Assembly: GCA_027943245.1 (NCBI GenBank)
Contig: JANDJZ010000901.1
Span: 1-17,513, forward strand
DNA length: 17,513 nucleotides
Origin: Acanthamoeba sp. SK_2022b
Taxonomy: Eukaryota; Discosea; Longamoebia; Acanthamoebidae
Reading direction: 5' to 3'
Shown here: one piece after another, positions 1 through 9,032 of the stretch
Layout: every line of letters starts with the position of its first letter
How positions within the stretch are numbered: position 1 is the stretch's first letter
Notes under the pieces: model-generated
What the model was told of the DNA's origin: nothing
The model's database searches: none
Seen by the model: the letters and a program-made list of their open reading frames with translations, nothing else
Program-made: the position numbers and the translations under genes

Positions 1-1255
1 CATGGAGCGCCGGCGAAGGGCCGAGGCGAGCTCGTCGATGGGCGATGAGCTACAGGCGTTGGCGCCCATGATGCAGAGGTCGATGTCGCTGGTGGGCAGG
101 TAGATGTCGGTCGCGCACGATCCAAACACCCGCAGCTGCACGCTGGGCCAGAGGGTCTCCACGACCTTGGATATCCGCGCGATCACGTCCTCCCGCATCT
201 GCTTCTCCTCGGCCGACGGCGACACCCACTTGCAGAACGAGATGATCTCGTCGTGCAGCCTGCGGCGTTGGGTCCGAAACGAAACCAATTACAACACGTG
301 TTTCATTTGAGTTTTGGAGAGGAATGCGATGAATGCAATTAAGGCGAGAACGAGGGGGAAATGGGGGAGGGCCGGCGTACGAGGGCAGGTCGTCCTTTCC
401 GCGCTCGGCCGAATCACGGAGCCACGGCGGCACGTCGGCGAAGCGAGGGCCCATCAGCCGCAGAGGCGTCGTGCCATAGCACATCGACGCGCCCTACACC
501 GCGCAACGACCACGATGTCGTCAAAAAAGATGGCACGCCGCGGCGAGAGAGTGGGGGAGGGGGGCGAGGCTGCGTACGTAGTGCTGTCCTGAGGAGGACG
601 AGGAGGTGGTGGTGGTGGTGGAGGTGGTGGTGGGAGCCGGCAGGGGCAGCAGCGACGCCGAGCTCTTCCCGGAGGACCTCGACGATCCCGCTGCGTTGTT
701 GCGTCGACGGCGGTGGTGTCGGCCGTCGGCCTGACGATAACCGTCGTCGTCGTCGTCGTCGTCGTCATCTTCTTCGTCATCACTGTCGTCATTTTCACGG
801 CCGTGGTTATTGCTGCTGTCATCATTGTTGTTGGTGTCGTCGTCGTCAGAGTTGCTGCCCTGGAGGTGGGAGTCGTCATCGTTGTCGCTGCCGCTGCCGC
901 CGTCGGCGGTTGCGCGGTCGCTCTCATCTCCCGACTCGTCGCTCACTCCGCCGTCGGAGGGGAGAGGCTGGGCCGCGAGATTGAGGTGGCCACCGTGGTG
1001 ATGATGGTGAAGCTGCAGATTATGCAGATGGTGATCATGAGGATGGTGATGGGGATGGAGATGAAGATGGACCGCTGTAGATCGCGTCACTTCACGATCG
1101 CTCCCGCTGCTGCCGCCGTTGATGGGACCCGTCTGCACCGCGGCCGATGCAACTCCGTCGGCGGAGGCCTGGGCAGATGTCATTCGCTCCTCTTCGCTGG
1201 TGGTGGGCGAATGTAGCAAAAATCGAGGGCTCGTGGCGTCCTCCACATCTTGCAT
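1..1255 (-). CDS. TRF4/PAPD5 (TENT4)-type non-canonical poly(A) polymerase, 5' part
   Basis: This is the N-terminal 350 residues of a nucleotidyltransferase that runs off the left edge. Exons on the minus strand are 1255-578, 493-381 and 259-1; introns 577-494 (GTACGC...TAG) and 380-260 (GTACGC...CAG) join in phase. Residues 1-226 are low complexity: runs of His, Asp/Glu, Asn, Thr and Ser. A conserved PPWLRDSAERG segment leads into LHDEIISFCKW and then the catalytic signature: GS at 'FGSCATDIYLPTSDIDLCI', with the DxD pair of the polymerase beta family. The PAPD5/TRF4 homologues have the same order (LHEEI, then FGS and LPTSDIDL). Family members add short A or mixed tails to nuclear RNAs, in TRAMP-like complexes in yeast; a nuclear role here is inferred. 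The ATG at 1255 is the first in frame, with a stop just upstream, but a 5' exon cannot be excluded. The palm remainder and PAP-associated domain lie outside the window. Confidence 0.88.
578..1090 (-). repeat. Low-complexity coding tracts in exon 1 of the TENT4-like gene
   Basis: Trinucleotide runs inside the first exon encode homopolymers on the minus strand. They include a GTC/GAC run at about 742-766 (poly-Asp), GGT/ACC at about 605-635 (poly-Thr and Ser) and a CAT-rich stretch at about 990-1080 (His-rich). They stay in one open frame for 226 codons, so they are translated rather than intronic. Confidence 0.75.
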
Positions 1256-1915
1256 GTGCGCATCGCAGTCAACGTCTGCGCATGGTGTGCAGATTGATTT
1301 TTTTAGTGGTGGTTTTCATTTGAATTGAAATGAACAAACTCAACATCACGGGCGATTATTATTAAACCAAGGTAAACTAAATGAAAAGTGGCGCTACTCC
1401 ACGATTGACCCCACGCCGTGTGCTCAGGCTGGGGGTGCCAACGTCTCCCTCCGTTCGCATTGCTCACGTTGGTGTTCACCGTGGTCAATACCACGGATCG
1501 ATGAAAAGGAGTGACAAGCAGAGATAATTATAAAGAAATGGTAACTAAGCCATGTGTGTGGTCGAAGAGCCTTTGAATGAATGGGGTGTGGTTTAAAAGA
1601 GGACCTGATGGTGGCAGGGGCGGATTACCAGTAGCGTGGGCACGGCAGTTGTAGTGCACGGAGGCAATAGACGGTCGTCCGCCGCCTTCCCAGCGCTGCA
1701 GCTCTCGTGTCCGGTTGGTTCGCTCCTTCATTCCTTCGTTTAGTCTATGCTTGGGGCGCGGTTCTATAATTTGACAAATCTCCTGCGCCCGCTCCTATTT
1801 TATCAAGTCTTTGCGCGCTGGGTGTGTGATCGATCTAGCCGTTCTCTGTTTCGCGGGGTGTGGGTGAAAAATAAATAATTACAAAAAATGGTGCGCGGAA
1901 AAAACAGCCAAATAA
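1256..1915. other. Intergenic region upstream of the TENT4-like gene
   Basis: No convincing gene is seen here. Open frames are short, lack family motifs and show no strong codon bias. The part next to 1255 should hold the promoter and 5' UTR of the minus-strand TENT4-like gene. GC content is lower than in exons, with AT-rich patches around 1300-1385 and 1760-1915. No tRNA-like T-arm was found. Confidence 0.5.
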
Positions 1916-2431
1916 ATGGAAATTGACGACGGAAAGTTCGTGTTGTCGGAAGCCCAGCCAGTTGAGCTCCCCCGAGCCGCGGAAATTTTAAGGTGGCTGT
2001 CCACCTCGCGGCCGCAGGAGGGCGCACCTTGTGGCAGTAGGGCCCGTTGTGTCGTCCCTCTCAGGTTTTTGGTCAAAGTGGGGAATGGCGTATGTGCCTG
2101 GAACGGTAAAAACGCCTCACGGTATGGGGGGGGGGGTATCTGAAGTTGAGGGGTATGCTGGTCGTGGGTGACAATCGGGGCTATCTCGCCCGCAGGCTGT
2201 GGCGTTGTCGCACTCGAGAATTCGCTCGAATCCGGGGCAGGCTTGGGACTCAAGGAGCCGCACCCAAAAGAGGCACGGTCACAGGAGGGTGCTGTTGATC
2301 ACAGCGAAATAGGGACGAGCGTGTATTCAGTGTACGCTCGCCGCCGCTGCATGGTCCGCAGTGGTGGCACACTCCACATGCCCGCACCGCGCACAGCCTC
2401 TCGCACACAATCGCACAGGGCCATCCGATAA
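1916..2431 (+). CDS. Doubtful two-exon hypothetical gene
   Basis: A tentative model joins 1916-2105 to 2196-2431 across a 90-nt GT-AG intron (GTAAAA...CCCGCAG) whose phase matches, giving 141 residues. The first exon begins MEIDDGKFVLSEAQPVEL and reads like an ordinary soluble protein for about 35 residues. The second is Ser/Arg-rich with no recognisable domain. The intron contains a run of about ten Gs. Third-position GC bias is weaker than in the confirmed genes nearby and I recognise no family. It could equally be non-coding sequence that happens to be open, or a 5' region of a longer gene. Confidence 0.22.
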
Positions 2432-2637
2432 GTCGTGGAACGGTGTTCCTTTGTTGAGCACACCACTCACGCGCATTGCGTCTTGCCCAGCGACGACTAT
2501 TTTGTAACGACAGAGCAGTAGAAAGACAACAGGTGGCGTGTCGGTACACGAAGGGAAAAGGGCAAAGGGGCAGGTGATTGATGAGCATCGAGCATCGTGG
2601 TGGGGCAGGCTGTTGCGTTCATCATGTTTGGTGATAT
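2432..2637. other. Non-coding stretch downstream of the 2638 stop
   Basis: Nothing gene-like is supported. It lies downstream of the minus-strand ORF ending at 2638 and would hold its 3' end; the frames on both strands are short and unconvincing. Confidence 0.4.
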
Positions 2638-2642
2638 TTATT
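2637..2642 (-). promoter_or_regulatory. AATAAA polyadenylation signal overlapping a stop codon
   Basis: On the minus strand, AATAAA shares bases with the TAA stop of the small membrane ORF. Polyadenylation directed from here would leave almost no 3' UTR. The hexamer is seen; its use is inferred. Confidence 0.35.
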
Positions 2643-2930
2643 GTGCGGCAAGAGAGGAACTGGTCTCGACGAACCCCAACCCGAACGCCGAGATGAGGTA
2701 CACGCCAAGTCGCGAGAGCAGATAGGCAAGAAGCAACGATGAGGAAGCCGCCGGCGGCATCGAGGACCTCGAGGGTTGCAGGAGGGAGCTACGTGGTGGC
2801 ATGTTCCTGTGGTGGGCCCCACGCCCTCGTCCCGACCCATGGCGCCGCGACGCGCTGACGGCACTTACCTGACTAGCCTTCTGTACCTGCGCCAGACCGC
2901 CTTTTCAACCCCGTTCACCGCTCTCCATCG
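2638..2930 (-). CDS. Candidate 3' exons of a small membrane-anchored protein
   Basis: A 54-codon ORF starts at 2802 and ends in TAA at 2640-2638. Its C-terminal half holds a clear hydrophobic helix (SSSLLLAYLLSRLGVYLISA, continuing FGLGFVE). Just upstream is a strong donor (GTAAGT, intron 2868-2807, CCACAG end), which joins in phase to a basic exon reading AVNGVEKAVWRRYRRLVRN, open back to about 2930. The TAA overlaps a sense-strand AATAAA. I do not recognise the family. Either this is a short tail-anchored protein or the end of a gene whose 5' exons lie in 2930-3200. A MKIPPSLAHGAALRLVLF reading near 3045-2980 on the same strand is a possible earlier exon, but I could not connect it. Confidence 0.35.
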
Positions 2931-3238
2931 TCCTCACGGCCAACGTTGGTCGCGGTCGTGGGTCCCCTCCCTGGCCATATCAGCGCATTGGAATAAACAG
3001 GACCAGACGCAATGCTGCCCCATGGGCCAGGCTGGGAGGAATCTTCATGCTTTATGCATCAGCCTGCAACATGTGCCTCTGCTGCATCGCCATTATACTC
3101 CCAAGAACCTCATGGCCTCACAGCACAAGCATTATAAATTTGAAGTAAAATCATGCGCTGGATGTAAGACTGCGTGAAGCTGGGCTTGTGTGGTTGTACA
3201 GATCCTCTTTTGAGGCATGGCTGGTGGCAGAACGAGAA
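2931..3238. other. Gap between the two minus-strand membrane ORFs
   Basis: No confident gene. The stretch should contain the 3' UTR of the gene ending at 3239 and perhaps 5' exons of the small ORF downstream. Several short minus-strand readings look possible, such as one starting MAMQQRHM near 3090, but splice phases do not give a unique model. Confidence 0.4.
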
Positions 3239-4077
3239 TCATGTTTGGTAACTTCGGCAAGAGGAGAGGAACTGATTGATGGTGTCGACGAACGGTTGTA
3301 TCTTTTCGAGGCTCACCTTCTTCTTGGTGATGAAGAGCGTGCCTGCGAGCGGCTCCAGGAGCTGGAGTTCGACGGCGTAGTAGGGCGTTGGCCAGCCCTT
3401 CTCGATTCGCTGGCGCTGCTCCAGCTTGCACTTGCCCACGGCGAGCAGCGGGATCACTTGCCGACTGCCGATTACTGGCACGCCCATCCAAGAGGCCGAC
3501 ACGGTGAGCGTGCCAGCGCCGCCGTCGAACGTGAAGCGCTGGCCAACGCAGAAGAGGTAGGTCCACCACACCCAGAAGTTGATCACCGACAGGGAGAACA
3601 ACCACAGATGCGTCGTCATCAGCGCCGCGATGAGGATGCCCATCAGCCCTCCGAACAGGAGTACCCCTGCTCCACCACGCCACGGTTGGTTGTTTGTCAT
3701 TATTTTTATTTTTTGAATTACTATATCATAAAAAGGTATTATAGGCAGATTAATAACGAATGATAAAAATATATTTAAAAAAACAATGTTTAATAAATCG
3801 ATTAAAAAGCTAAAGAGGGGCGCGAACCGAGGGGCCACATGAGCAGGGCGCTGAAGGTGTTGGTGACCACCAGGCGGGTGGAGGTCTCTGAGACAACACG
3901 GAATGTGTAGAGGCGGCCAGGGAAAGTGTAGAAGGTGAACGGCTCGGGCGAAATCACCTTCATTATGAACCAGATCCCAATCATCATTGCCAGCGTGAGG
4001 ACGAAGAGGCCGATGCCCAACACCACGCCCTCGGTGGACAGCTCGAACAGCTCCACGCTGCTGCCCTTCACTCCCAT
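3239..4077 (-). CDS. Unrecognised three-helix membrane protein with a beta-rich tail
   Basis: Two exons, 4077-3828 and 3666-3239, are joined across an AT-rich intron (3827-3667, GTTCGC...GCAG) in matching phase, giving 225 residues. Residues 17-40 form one hydrophobic helix. Residues 44-80 look like beta strands (FTFYTFPGRLYTFRVV). Residues 82-100 and 103-123 form a tight helical pair rich in Trp and Phe. The remaining hundred residues alternate like beta strands (AGTLTVSASWMGVPVIGS) and end in an amphipathic helix (LEKIQPFVDTINQFL), reminiscent of a PH-like or membrane-associated sandwich fold. I do not recognise the family and assign no function. Coding is firmly supported by the exact splice phase, the GC-rich third positions and the ATG at 4077. 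It lies between PH-protein and small membrane ORFs on the same strand. Confidence 0.8.
3667..3827 (-). other. AT-rich intron of the membrane-protein gene
   Basis: The central part (about 3700-3810) is almost all A/T, with ATTT and TTAAT-type motifs, between GC-rich exons. The exon phase on both sides matches (one base plus two). Confidence 0.75.
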
Positions 4078-4218
4078 GACCGTCCAATTGGGAAAACAAC
4101 CACCGATTCAATCTCTTCGATCTTTCGTTTTTCTTGTTGTGCGCGAGTTGGTTTTCGTTACGGCCAGGAAATGGCACACGAAGAGTTAAATTATTTATTC
4201 TTTCTTATTATTTATTAA

Positions 4219-4224
4219 TTTATT
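4219..4224 (-). promoter_or_regulatory. Polyadenylation signal candidate
   Basis: AATAAA on the minus strand, about 27 nt after the stop of the PH-domain gene, lies in a very AT-rich 3' flank (4190-4250). Position and context fit a 3' end signal; use is inferred. Confidence 0.45.
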
Positions 4225-4250
4225 TTGCATTATTGTAACACGATGATATA

Positions 4251-5131
4251 TCATACATTCTTCGCAGCGCTGGTAACGAAGAAGCTGGCACGGTTGATGA
4301 CACGGAGCCATTCGTCGCGCTCCTCGAGATACGCCGCGGCGAGCACGTAGAGCTTCTTCTGGGCGGGGAGGCTGAAGGCGTTCTCCCGCTCCGGATCCTC
4401 GTGAGGCCGCGCCGGCTGTGTTCGTAATCGGTCCAGCCGGATGATGCCCTTTGGTGTTGCGCTCTGCTCAGCCAACAACATCGAGCGAACAAACACATCA
4501 AAGTATCAGAGCGTGTAGCGCATCATGAGACGAATCAAGGACGTTATTGTTGGGCGAACGTACGGAAGGAGAAATGTAGTAGAAGAGGAAGTCATCGACC
4601 AAAACGAACCATCTCTTTTGCCATCGTCGGTGATCGAGCCCGCCTGCTCCACCACAACCAAGCCGAGCGTTGGACACGACCGTGGCGAGGAAAATGGGTT
4701 GAGAAAATGCCCCCAAAAAACGGGAGTTGGCACTGGGGCCGAGTGACGCACCTTGCTTGTACAGATAGCCCGTTCGTTCAGCGTTGGCGGACTGGGCGAG
4801 GTGATCGGCGGCCAGCGAGGGGTAACGGGCCAGCACCAACTGCCTCTGGTCGGTAAACAGCTTTTCCATGTGACTCACCTATACCGCGTGCAACCGAGCC
4901 GTGAGTGCGCGAACGAATCTCACTCTCACGCCGAGAAAGAGAAGAAGAGAGGGGGGGGGGTGGCAGGCGGAGAAAGAGAGAAGGGCGACGGCCGGCTGAT
5001 TTAGTTAGGCGGGGATGAGATACCAAGCGCTGGAGGTGCATGTGGTAGACTGCCGCCTCGGTTGCCTCATTTTTAAACTCTACTCGCAGGGAGGCCCTCT
5101 CCTCCCCGTCCGCCCCCACGTCGTCCTCCAT
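4251..5131 (-). CDS. Small PH-domain protein
   Basis: Four exons (5131-5024, 4878-4752, 4643-4564, 4463-4251) join in phase to give 175 residues. Residues 1-75 are charged and helical, ending ARYPSLAADHLAQSANAE. A pleckstrin-homology domain follows: TGYLYKQGG, RRWQKRWFVLVDDFLFYYIS, a GIIRLD strand, then FSLPAQKKLYVLAA and the closing helix EERDEWLRVINRA with the conserved Trp. The chain stops about ten residues after that helix, so the PH domain is the only recognisable module. PH domains of this kind bind phosphoinositides or partner proteins at membranes; the basic KRW strand suits lipid binding, but specificity is not readable. Intron donors are GTATCT, GTGCGT and GTACGT. The start lies only 99 nt from the stop of the upstream dioxygenase gene on the same strand. 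Confidence 0.85.
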
Positions 5132-5230
5132 CCACTTGTTCTCGCCGTCATTAATTCTTGTTTTCCTTCTTGAAAAGCGTTCCTTTTAATTAATGTAGAC
5201 AACGCGGTGTACGCTCTTGGGTGTGGGGCA

Positions 5231-5307
5231 TCAGTGCAGGCCTTGCGCTTGGAGAAGCGTTCGCGTCCTGCTGCCAAAGTGGTCCATGGACAAGTAGGAG
5301 CCTGTCT

Positions 5308-5376
<69 letters not shown>

Positions 5377-6142
5377 ACACACACCACACACACCACACAC
5401 ACCACACACACCACACACACCACACACACCACACACACCACACACCGTAGACACACAACACAGAGCCAAGGCGTAAGAACTGGCCGCGAAACACAAGACC
5501 GGCTTTGACGAGAAAGACGAGGCGCACCGCTCAGCCGACGGGAACCTGTGAAAGCCGTTCGGCCGTGCATGACGCGCCAGTTGTTGGTCACCAGCATGCG
5601 TCCTGTCCCAGTGGCGGTCAGCACGAGCCACGGAAATTCGGAATTGTGTTGCGCTGTTGTGTTCGGGGGGGGGGGCTTGGACGTACCGGGCGAGAGGAGG
5701 AACGTGTGCTGGTTCGCGGGCGACTGCACTTCGCGCAGCAGCGCTCGGACGGCGGCGTAGTGGCGGTCGGCCTGCTCGGGCGGAAGGTAGACCGGCGAGC
5801 GGTCGTCGTTGTTGTAGACGAACCGCGTGACGTCCCCGTTGCCGTCGAGCGTGATGACCCTCTGCCGGGCCTCGAGAAAATTGTCCACGTCCCTGCAAAT
5901 GTAGTGGCTGGGTTCAGTCCAAGCTCCGGGCTCGCGCCGGCGCAAGGCGCTGGGGCATCGCACCAGTAATGAAAGGTGATGGGCGTGGTGGCCAGGTAGT
6001 CGAAGGCCTCCGGGTTGTTGGCGCGCAACCGAGCGGCTACGTTGAAACCGTCCACCAGCACGGTCGCGCCGCCCTGGCCCGTGTGCTCGAGGATGTGGAA
6101 CGCCTGCAACCTGGACGCAGCCACCACGTCAGCGAACGAGCG

Positions 6143-6211
<69 letters not shown>

Positions 6212-6409
6212 GTGTGTTGCGTGGTCTACCCTGGAGGCTCGACGCAATAGCAACCGTCAGAGTGCGGCTGGAGAGCGACTGGCGTGTAGGCCGTGTCGCT
6301 GTGCTCCAGGGAGTCCTGGCTGGCCTCGGCATGCACGGTGAAGTCCCACAGCAGCCCAAAGAGGCCGTTTTTCGCTGGCCTGCACTCACGCAGTCAGTGC
6401 GGGGGGCCC

Positions 6410-6441
<32 letters not shown>

Positions 6442-7439
6442 AATGATGCCTCGTGGCAGAGGAGGATGACGACGCGCACCCGAATTGGGCCATGACCTGC
6501 TGGGTGGCCTCTGCTGTCGTGGGCGTGCCAGTGACGATGGAGTAGCCGTGCGTGTGGAGCATGCGCACCCACTTGGCCATGCCCTCGGTGCCGCTCATGA
6601 CCTCATCGTAGCTCACCTCCGGGCTCCCCAGCACGTTGATGCTCTCCCGATCCCATGGCGACGGCTTGATCCTGTGATGTGTGACGGTGGGCGTGGTGAC
6701 GAGGCGGCACACCAGCGTCGTTTGGGTTGCGCCTGCGCGTGCGTGTACCGTTGTGCTGCGACGTTGTTGGCCTTGGCCACCAGCCAGTCGGCAGGAAAAG
6801 CGCTCTTGTGCTGCTTTCCGTTCTCTTCGCTCCACGTTACTTGCAGTTCGCGCCCTTGGCTGTCGATGTGCACATCGAGCGGCGCAATGTCCTCGTGCAG
6901 CTGTACGCCCGAATAAAGTAATAATAAAATAGTTAAATGCGGGCGTTATGATGCACGTGCACAACGCGCTCAGGCCATCGAGCGGCGTGCCTTGAGTGTA
7001 TCAATTTGTCGCTGGAGAGTCTTGGGGTGCAGGCACTCCGGGCACAGGCAGTTGTCCCGGAGCCACATGTGCGAAAAGCTGGTTTCGGCGCTGCTCCCGT
7101 TATCGCACCAGCTCACTCCCAGGACTCGCGCCCCGCTGCAGTGCCACCGGTCCGGTAAGCGTGCCGAGAGTGACACCAGGGCAAAAACAAATAAACAAAT
7201 AATATAAATTATTTATATTAAATAAGTTATGATTTTGTCCGTCAAAAATCACACGAACCGGTGTGCTTTGGTGAGGGTGGCTGCCGCTCGCCTTCCGTGC
7301 CTCTGGTGGAGGAGGGTGTTGGGAACGACAAATACTCCGGAGCGTGGGAGGAGGCTGGTACCAGTAGGCTGGCGAGAGGAGTAGGGGCGGTCTTGGCTGA
7401 GGCAACAAGTGCCGCTGCTGTCACCCTTCGTGTCTGCAT
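5231..7439 (-). CDS. Trimethyllysine dioxygenase (TMLH/BBOX family)
   Basis: A 2-oxoglutarate/Fe(II) oxygenase of carnitine biosynthesis, probably hydroxylating N6-trimethyllysine in mitochondria. Nine exons: 7439-7255, 7135-6991, 6900-6749, 6671-6480, 6379-6230, 6110-5964, 5892-5687, 5602-5528, 5301-5231; about 440 residues, near human TMLHE. Exon 1 reads as a transit peptide (MQTRRVTAAALVASAKT). The N-terminal zinc-binding domain shows WLRDNCLCPECLHP plus a later His before PADWL. The catalytic domain has SDTAY, the iron ligands in PHSDG and the distal His in NNWRVMHGR, plus GGATVLVDGF. The ending FTGSRRLSGSYLSMDH favours TMLH over gamma-butyrobetaine dioxygenase. Intron 2 is GC-AG. The exon 1 donor is uncertain: GTGTGA fits phase with the CTGCAG acceptor, while GTTCGT four bases earlier would need another acceptor. 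Confidence 0.9.
5309..5372 (+). repeat. (CA)32 microsatellite in dioxygenase intron 8
   Basis: About 32 CA units lie next to the acceptor of exon 9 (intron 5527-5302). In the transcript it is (UG)n, directly upstream of the GGAGACAG acceptor. Confidence 0.95.
5371..5446 (+). repeat. Nine-base minisatellite next to the (CA) tract
   Basis: About eight tandem copies of CACCACACA follow the dinucleotide run without a break. The repeat appears to derive from the CA tract by a fixed CC interruption every nine bases. Confidence 0.9.
6146..6209 (+). repeat. (TG)32 microsatellite in dioxygenase intron 5
   Basis: An uninterrupted run of 32 TG units lies inside intron 6229-6111. In the sense of the transcript it is (CA)n. 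Confidence 0.95.
6410..6440 (+). repeat. (ATG)10 microsatellite in dioxygenase intron 4
   Basis: About ten ATG/GAT units lie in intron 6479-6380 of the minus-strand gene, reading (CAT)n in the transcript sense. The antisense poly-Asp/His readings of this tract are not genes. Confidence 0.85.
6901..6990 (-). other. GC-AG intron 2 of the dioxygenase gene
   Basis: The exon ends CTCAAG and the intron starts GCACGC; it ends GTACAG. Reading on instead meets a TGA eight codons later, and no GT donor exists before that stop. Joining here gives QIDTLK/LHEDIAPLDV in phase 0. Confidence 0.75.
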
Positions 7440-7807
7440 GCTCGGTGGTGCCTGCTTTCTCTTCCTGTTCTTTGACAGCGACCAACCTACTACGGACGTC
7501 TTGCTAGATAATAATCTCAGTATGCAAGGAATTCCAGAATGCTCGGCAGCCCGCGGAGAAGCTCGGGCAGTTTCGGTTAATTCTTACGAGTTCTTTATTT
7601 TCCGTTGGCGGGAGCGAACTCTCCGCTTCTCTTTTTCTTTGTTGCTCCAACCGCCAGTTGTTGGCTTCTCGCAACGGGCGCTCTCTTGTACTTAACTTCC
7701 TGGGGCTTGTCTCCTTACCCACCGTTTCGTGGCTAGGCCTAGGACAGGACTCCTTTGAAATTCGATCTGCGCAGAATCGAATTGGGTTGACGCCAAGTAA
7801 GTAGAAA
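7440..7807. promoter_or_regulatory. Divergent promoter region between the dioxygenase and TMEM184 genes
   Basis: 368 bp separate the ATG of the minus-strand dioxygenase (7439) from the ATG of the plus-strand TMEM184-like gene (7808). No coding exon is supported here. It must hold both 5' UTRs and probably a shared promoter. No clear TATA box stands out. A short direct motif (CTAGGCCTAGGACAG) lies at about 7733-7747. Confidence 0.5.
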
Positions 7808-8998
7808 ATGAAGATAGAAATCGCGACGTCGATAGACGAACTGGACCTGACCAAGTGGGACACGCGACGAATCGCCTACTTGGCCGCCGCGGTGAGTGTG
7901 GTGGTGTCCGTCGTGCTATCGATTCACCTCATCTACAAGCATCTGCGCAACTACACCCGGCCCAAGTTGCAGCGATGCATTGTCCGCATCATCCTCATGG
8001 TCCCCGTACGTTTTTGTCCCGACGCCGTCGCGCCATACTACATAAAAGTATTTATATATAATTTTTAATATTCGATTATTAATATATTTGATTATTCATA
8101 TTAGCTTTTTTCTTGAAATGAGAATGAGTCTTCATGCTTCTCACCTCCGTAAAACGTAACAGATCTATGCCCTGTGCAGTTGGTTTTCTCTCATGTACCT
8201 CGAACACGCCAGCATCATAGACCTCTTCCGTGATTGGTGGCGTTCCTCCCCCTCCCCCTCCTTTCCTCGTTGTAGGCTGCTCACTTTCTACTTCGTGACA
8301 GCTACGAGGCCTTCCTTTTGTACCAGGTAATACACTCGCCATGATTAACACATGCACGTCTGTTCTAACAGTTCATCATCTTCTTCTCTGGCTCTCCTCT
8401 CTCTCTCTCTCTCTACACGCAGTTCTTCGTGCTGATCGTGGCGTTCATCAACGAATACGAAGACGAGCACCCGGACGAGGAGCAGGACAGGGTAAAGACT
8501 CACCCCAAACAATTATTTATTCGATTATTACTTGATTATTCACATAATTTTTACGTTATTATTTTTATTCGTATTTGTATTATTTTATTCTTTACTTTTT
8601 CTTTTCTTTAACAGCGTTGCGCGCGTGCAGCATGCCGACGGCTACTACGACGAGGAAGAGGAGGAGGAGCTCGTGCGGCAGCAGGAGAAGATGCCGCTCA
8701 GGGGCGCGCCCGCCTCGCCCGACATGAAGTTCATCGGCTCGCATCTGGTGTGGGCCGACGAGGAGCGAGTGATCCACGTCCTCAAGTCCAAGCCGCCCAT
8801 GAAGCTCGGCGACGGCTGCGGCCCGTGCTTCACCTGCAAGTGCGGCTTCTTCGGGCCCGGCCGCAAGTTCCTCAAGTGGACCAAGAGGTGCATCATGCAG
8901 TTCGTCATCATGAAGCCCATCCTCGCCCTCTCCGTGGTACACGCTCGCTCGCAGCGGTGGCGTCGATGCCTGCGCGTTTCGTGTCACACAACATGACT

Positions 8999-9032
<34 letters not shown>

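Noticed and set aside
361..1216. Plus-strand open frames rich in Arg or Val opposite the TENT4 exon
   Set aside because: They mirror trinucleotide tracts that are coherently coding on the minus strand; no domain or splice logic supports them.
2213..2240. Possible tRNA T-arm (TTCGCTCGAATCC)
   Set aside because: The loop does not match the TTC-purine-A pattern and no acceptor, D or anticodon stems could be placed around it.
5371..5446. Regular repeats resembling a CRISPR-like array
   Set aside because: The unit is nine bases with no unique spacers, and the window is a eukaryotic nuclear sequence.
5080..5969. Long open frames over the CA/GT repeats, including His-Thr-Pro and Cys-Val repeat proteins on both strands
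   Set aside because: They are translations of microsatellite sequence within introns; the dioxygenase exons explain this region in a different frame.
6386..6964. Antisense and alternate-frame readings across the (ATG)n tract with poly-His or poly-Asp
   Set aside because: The spliced dioxygenase exons account for the conserved residues; the His/Asp runs are intronic.
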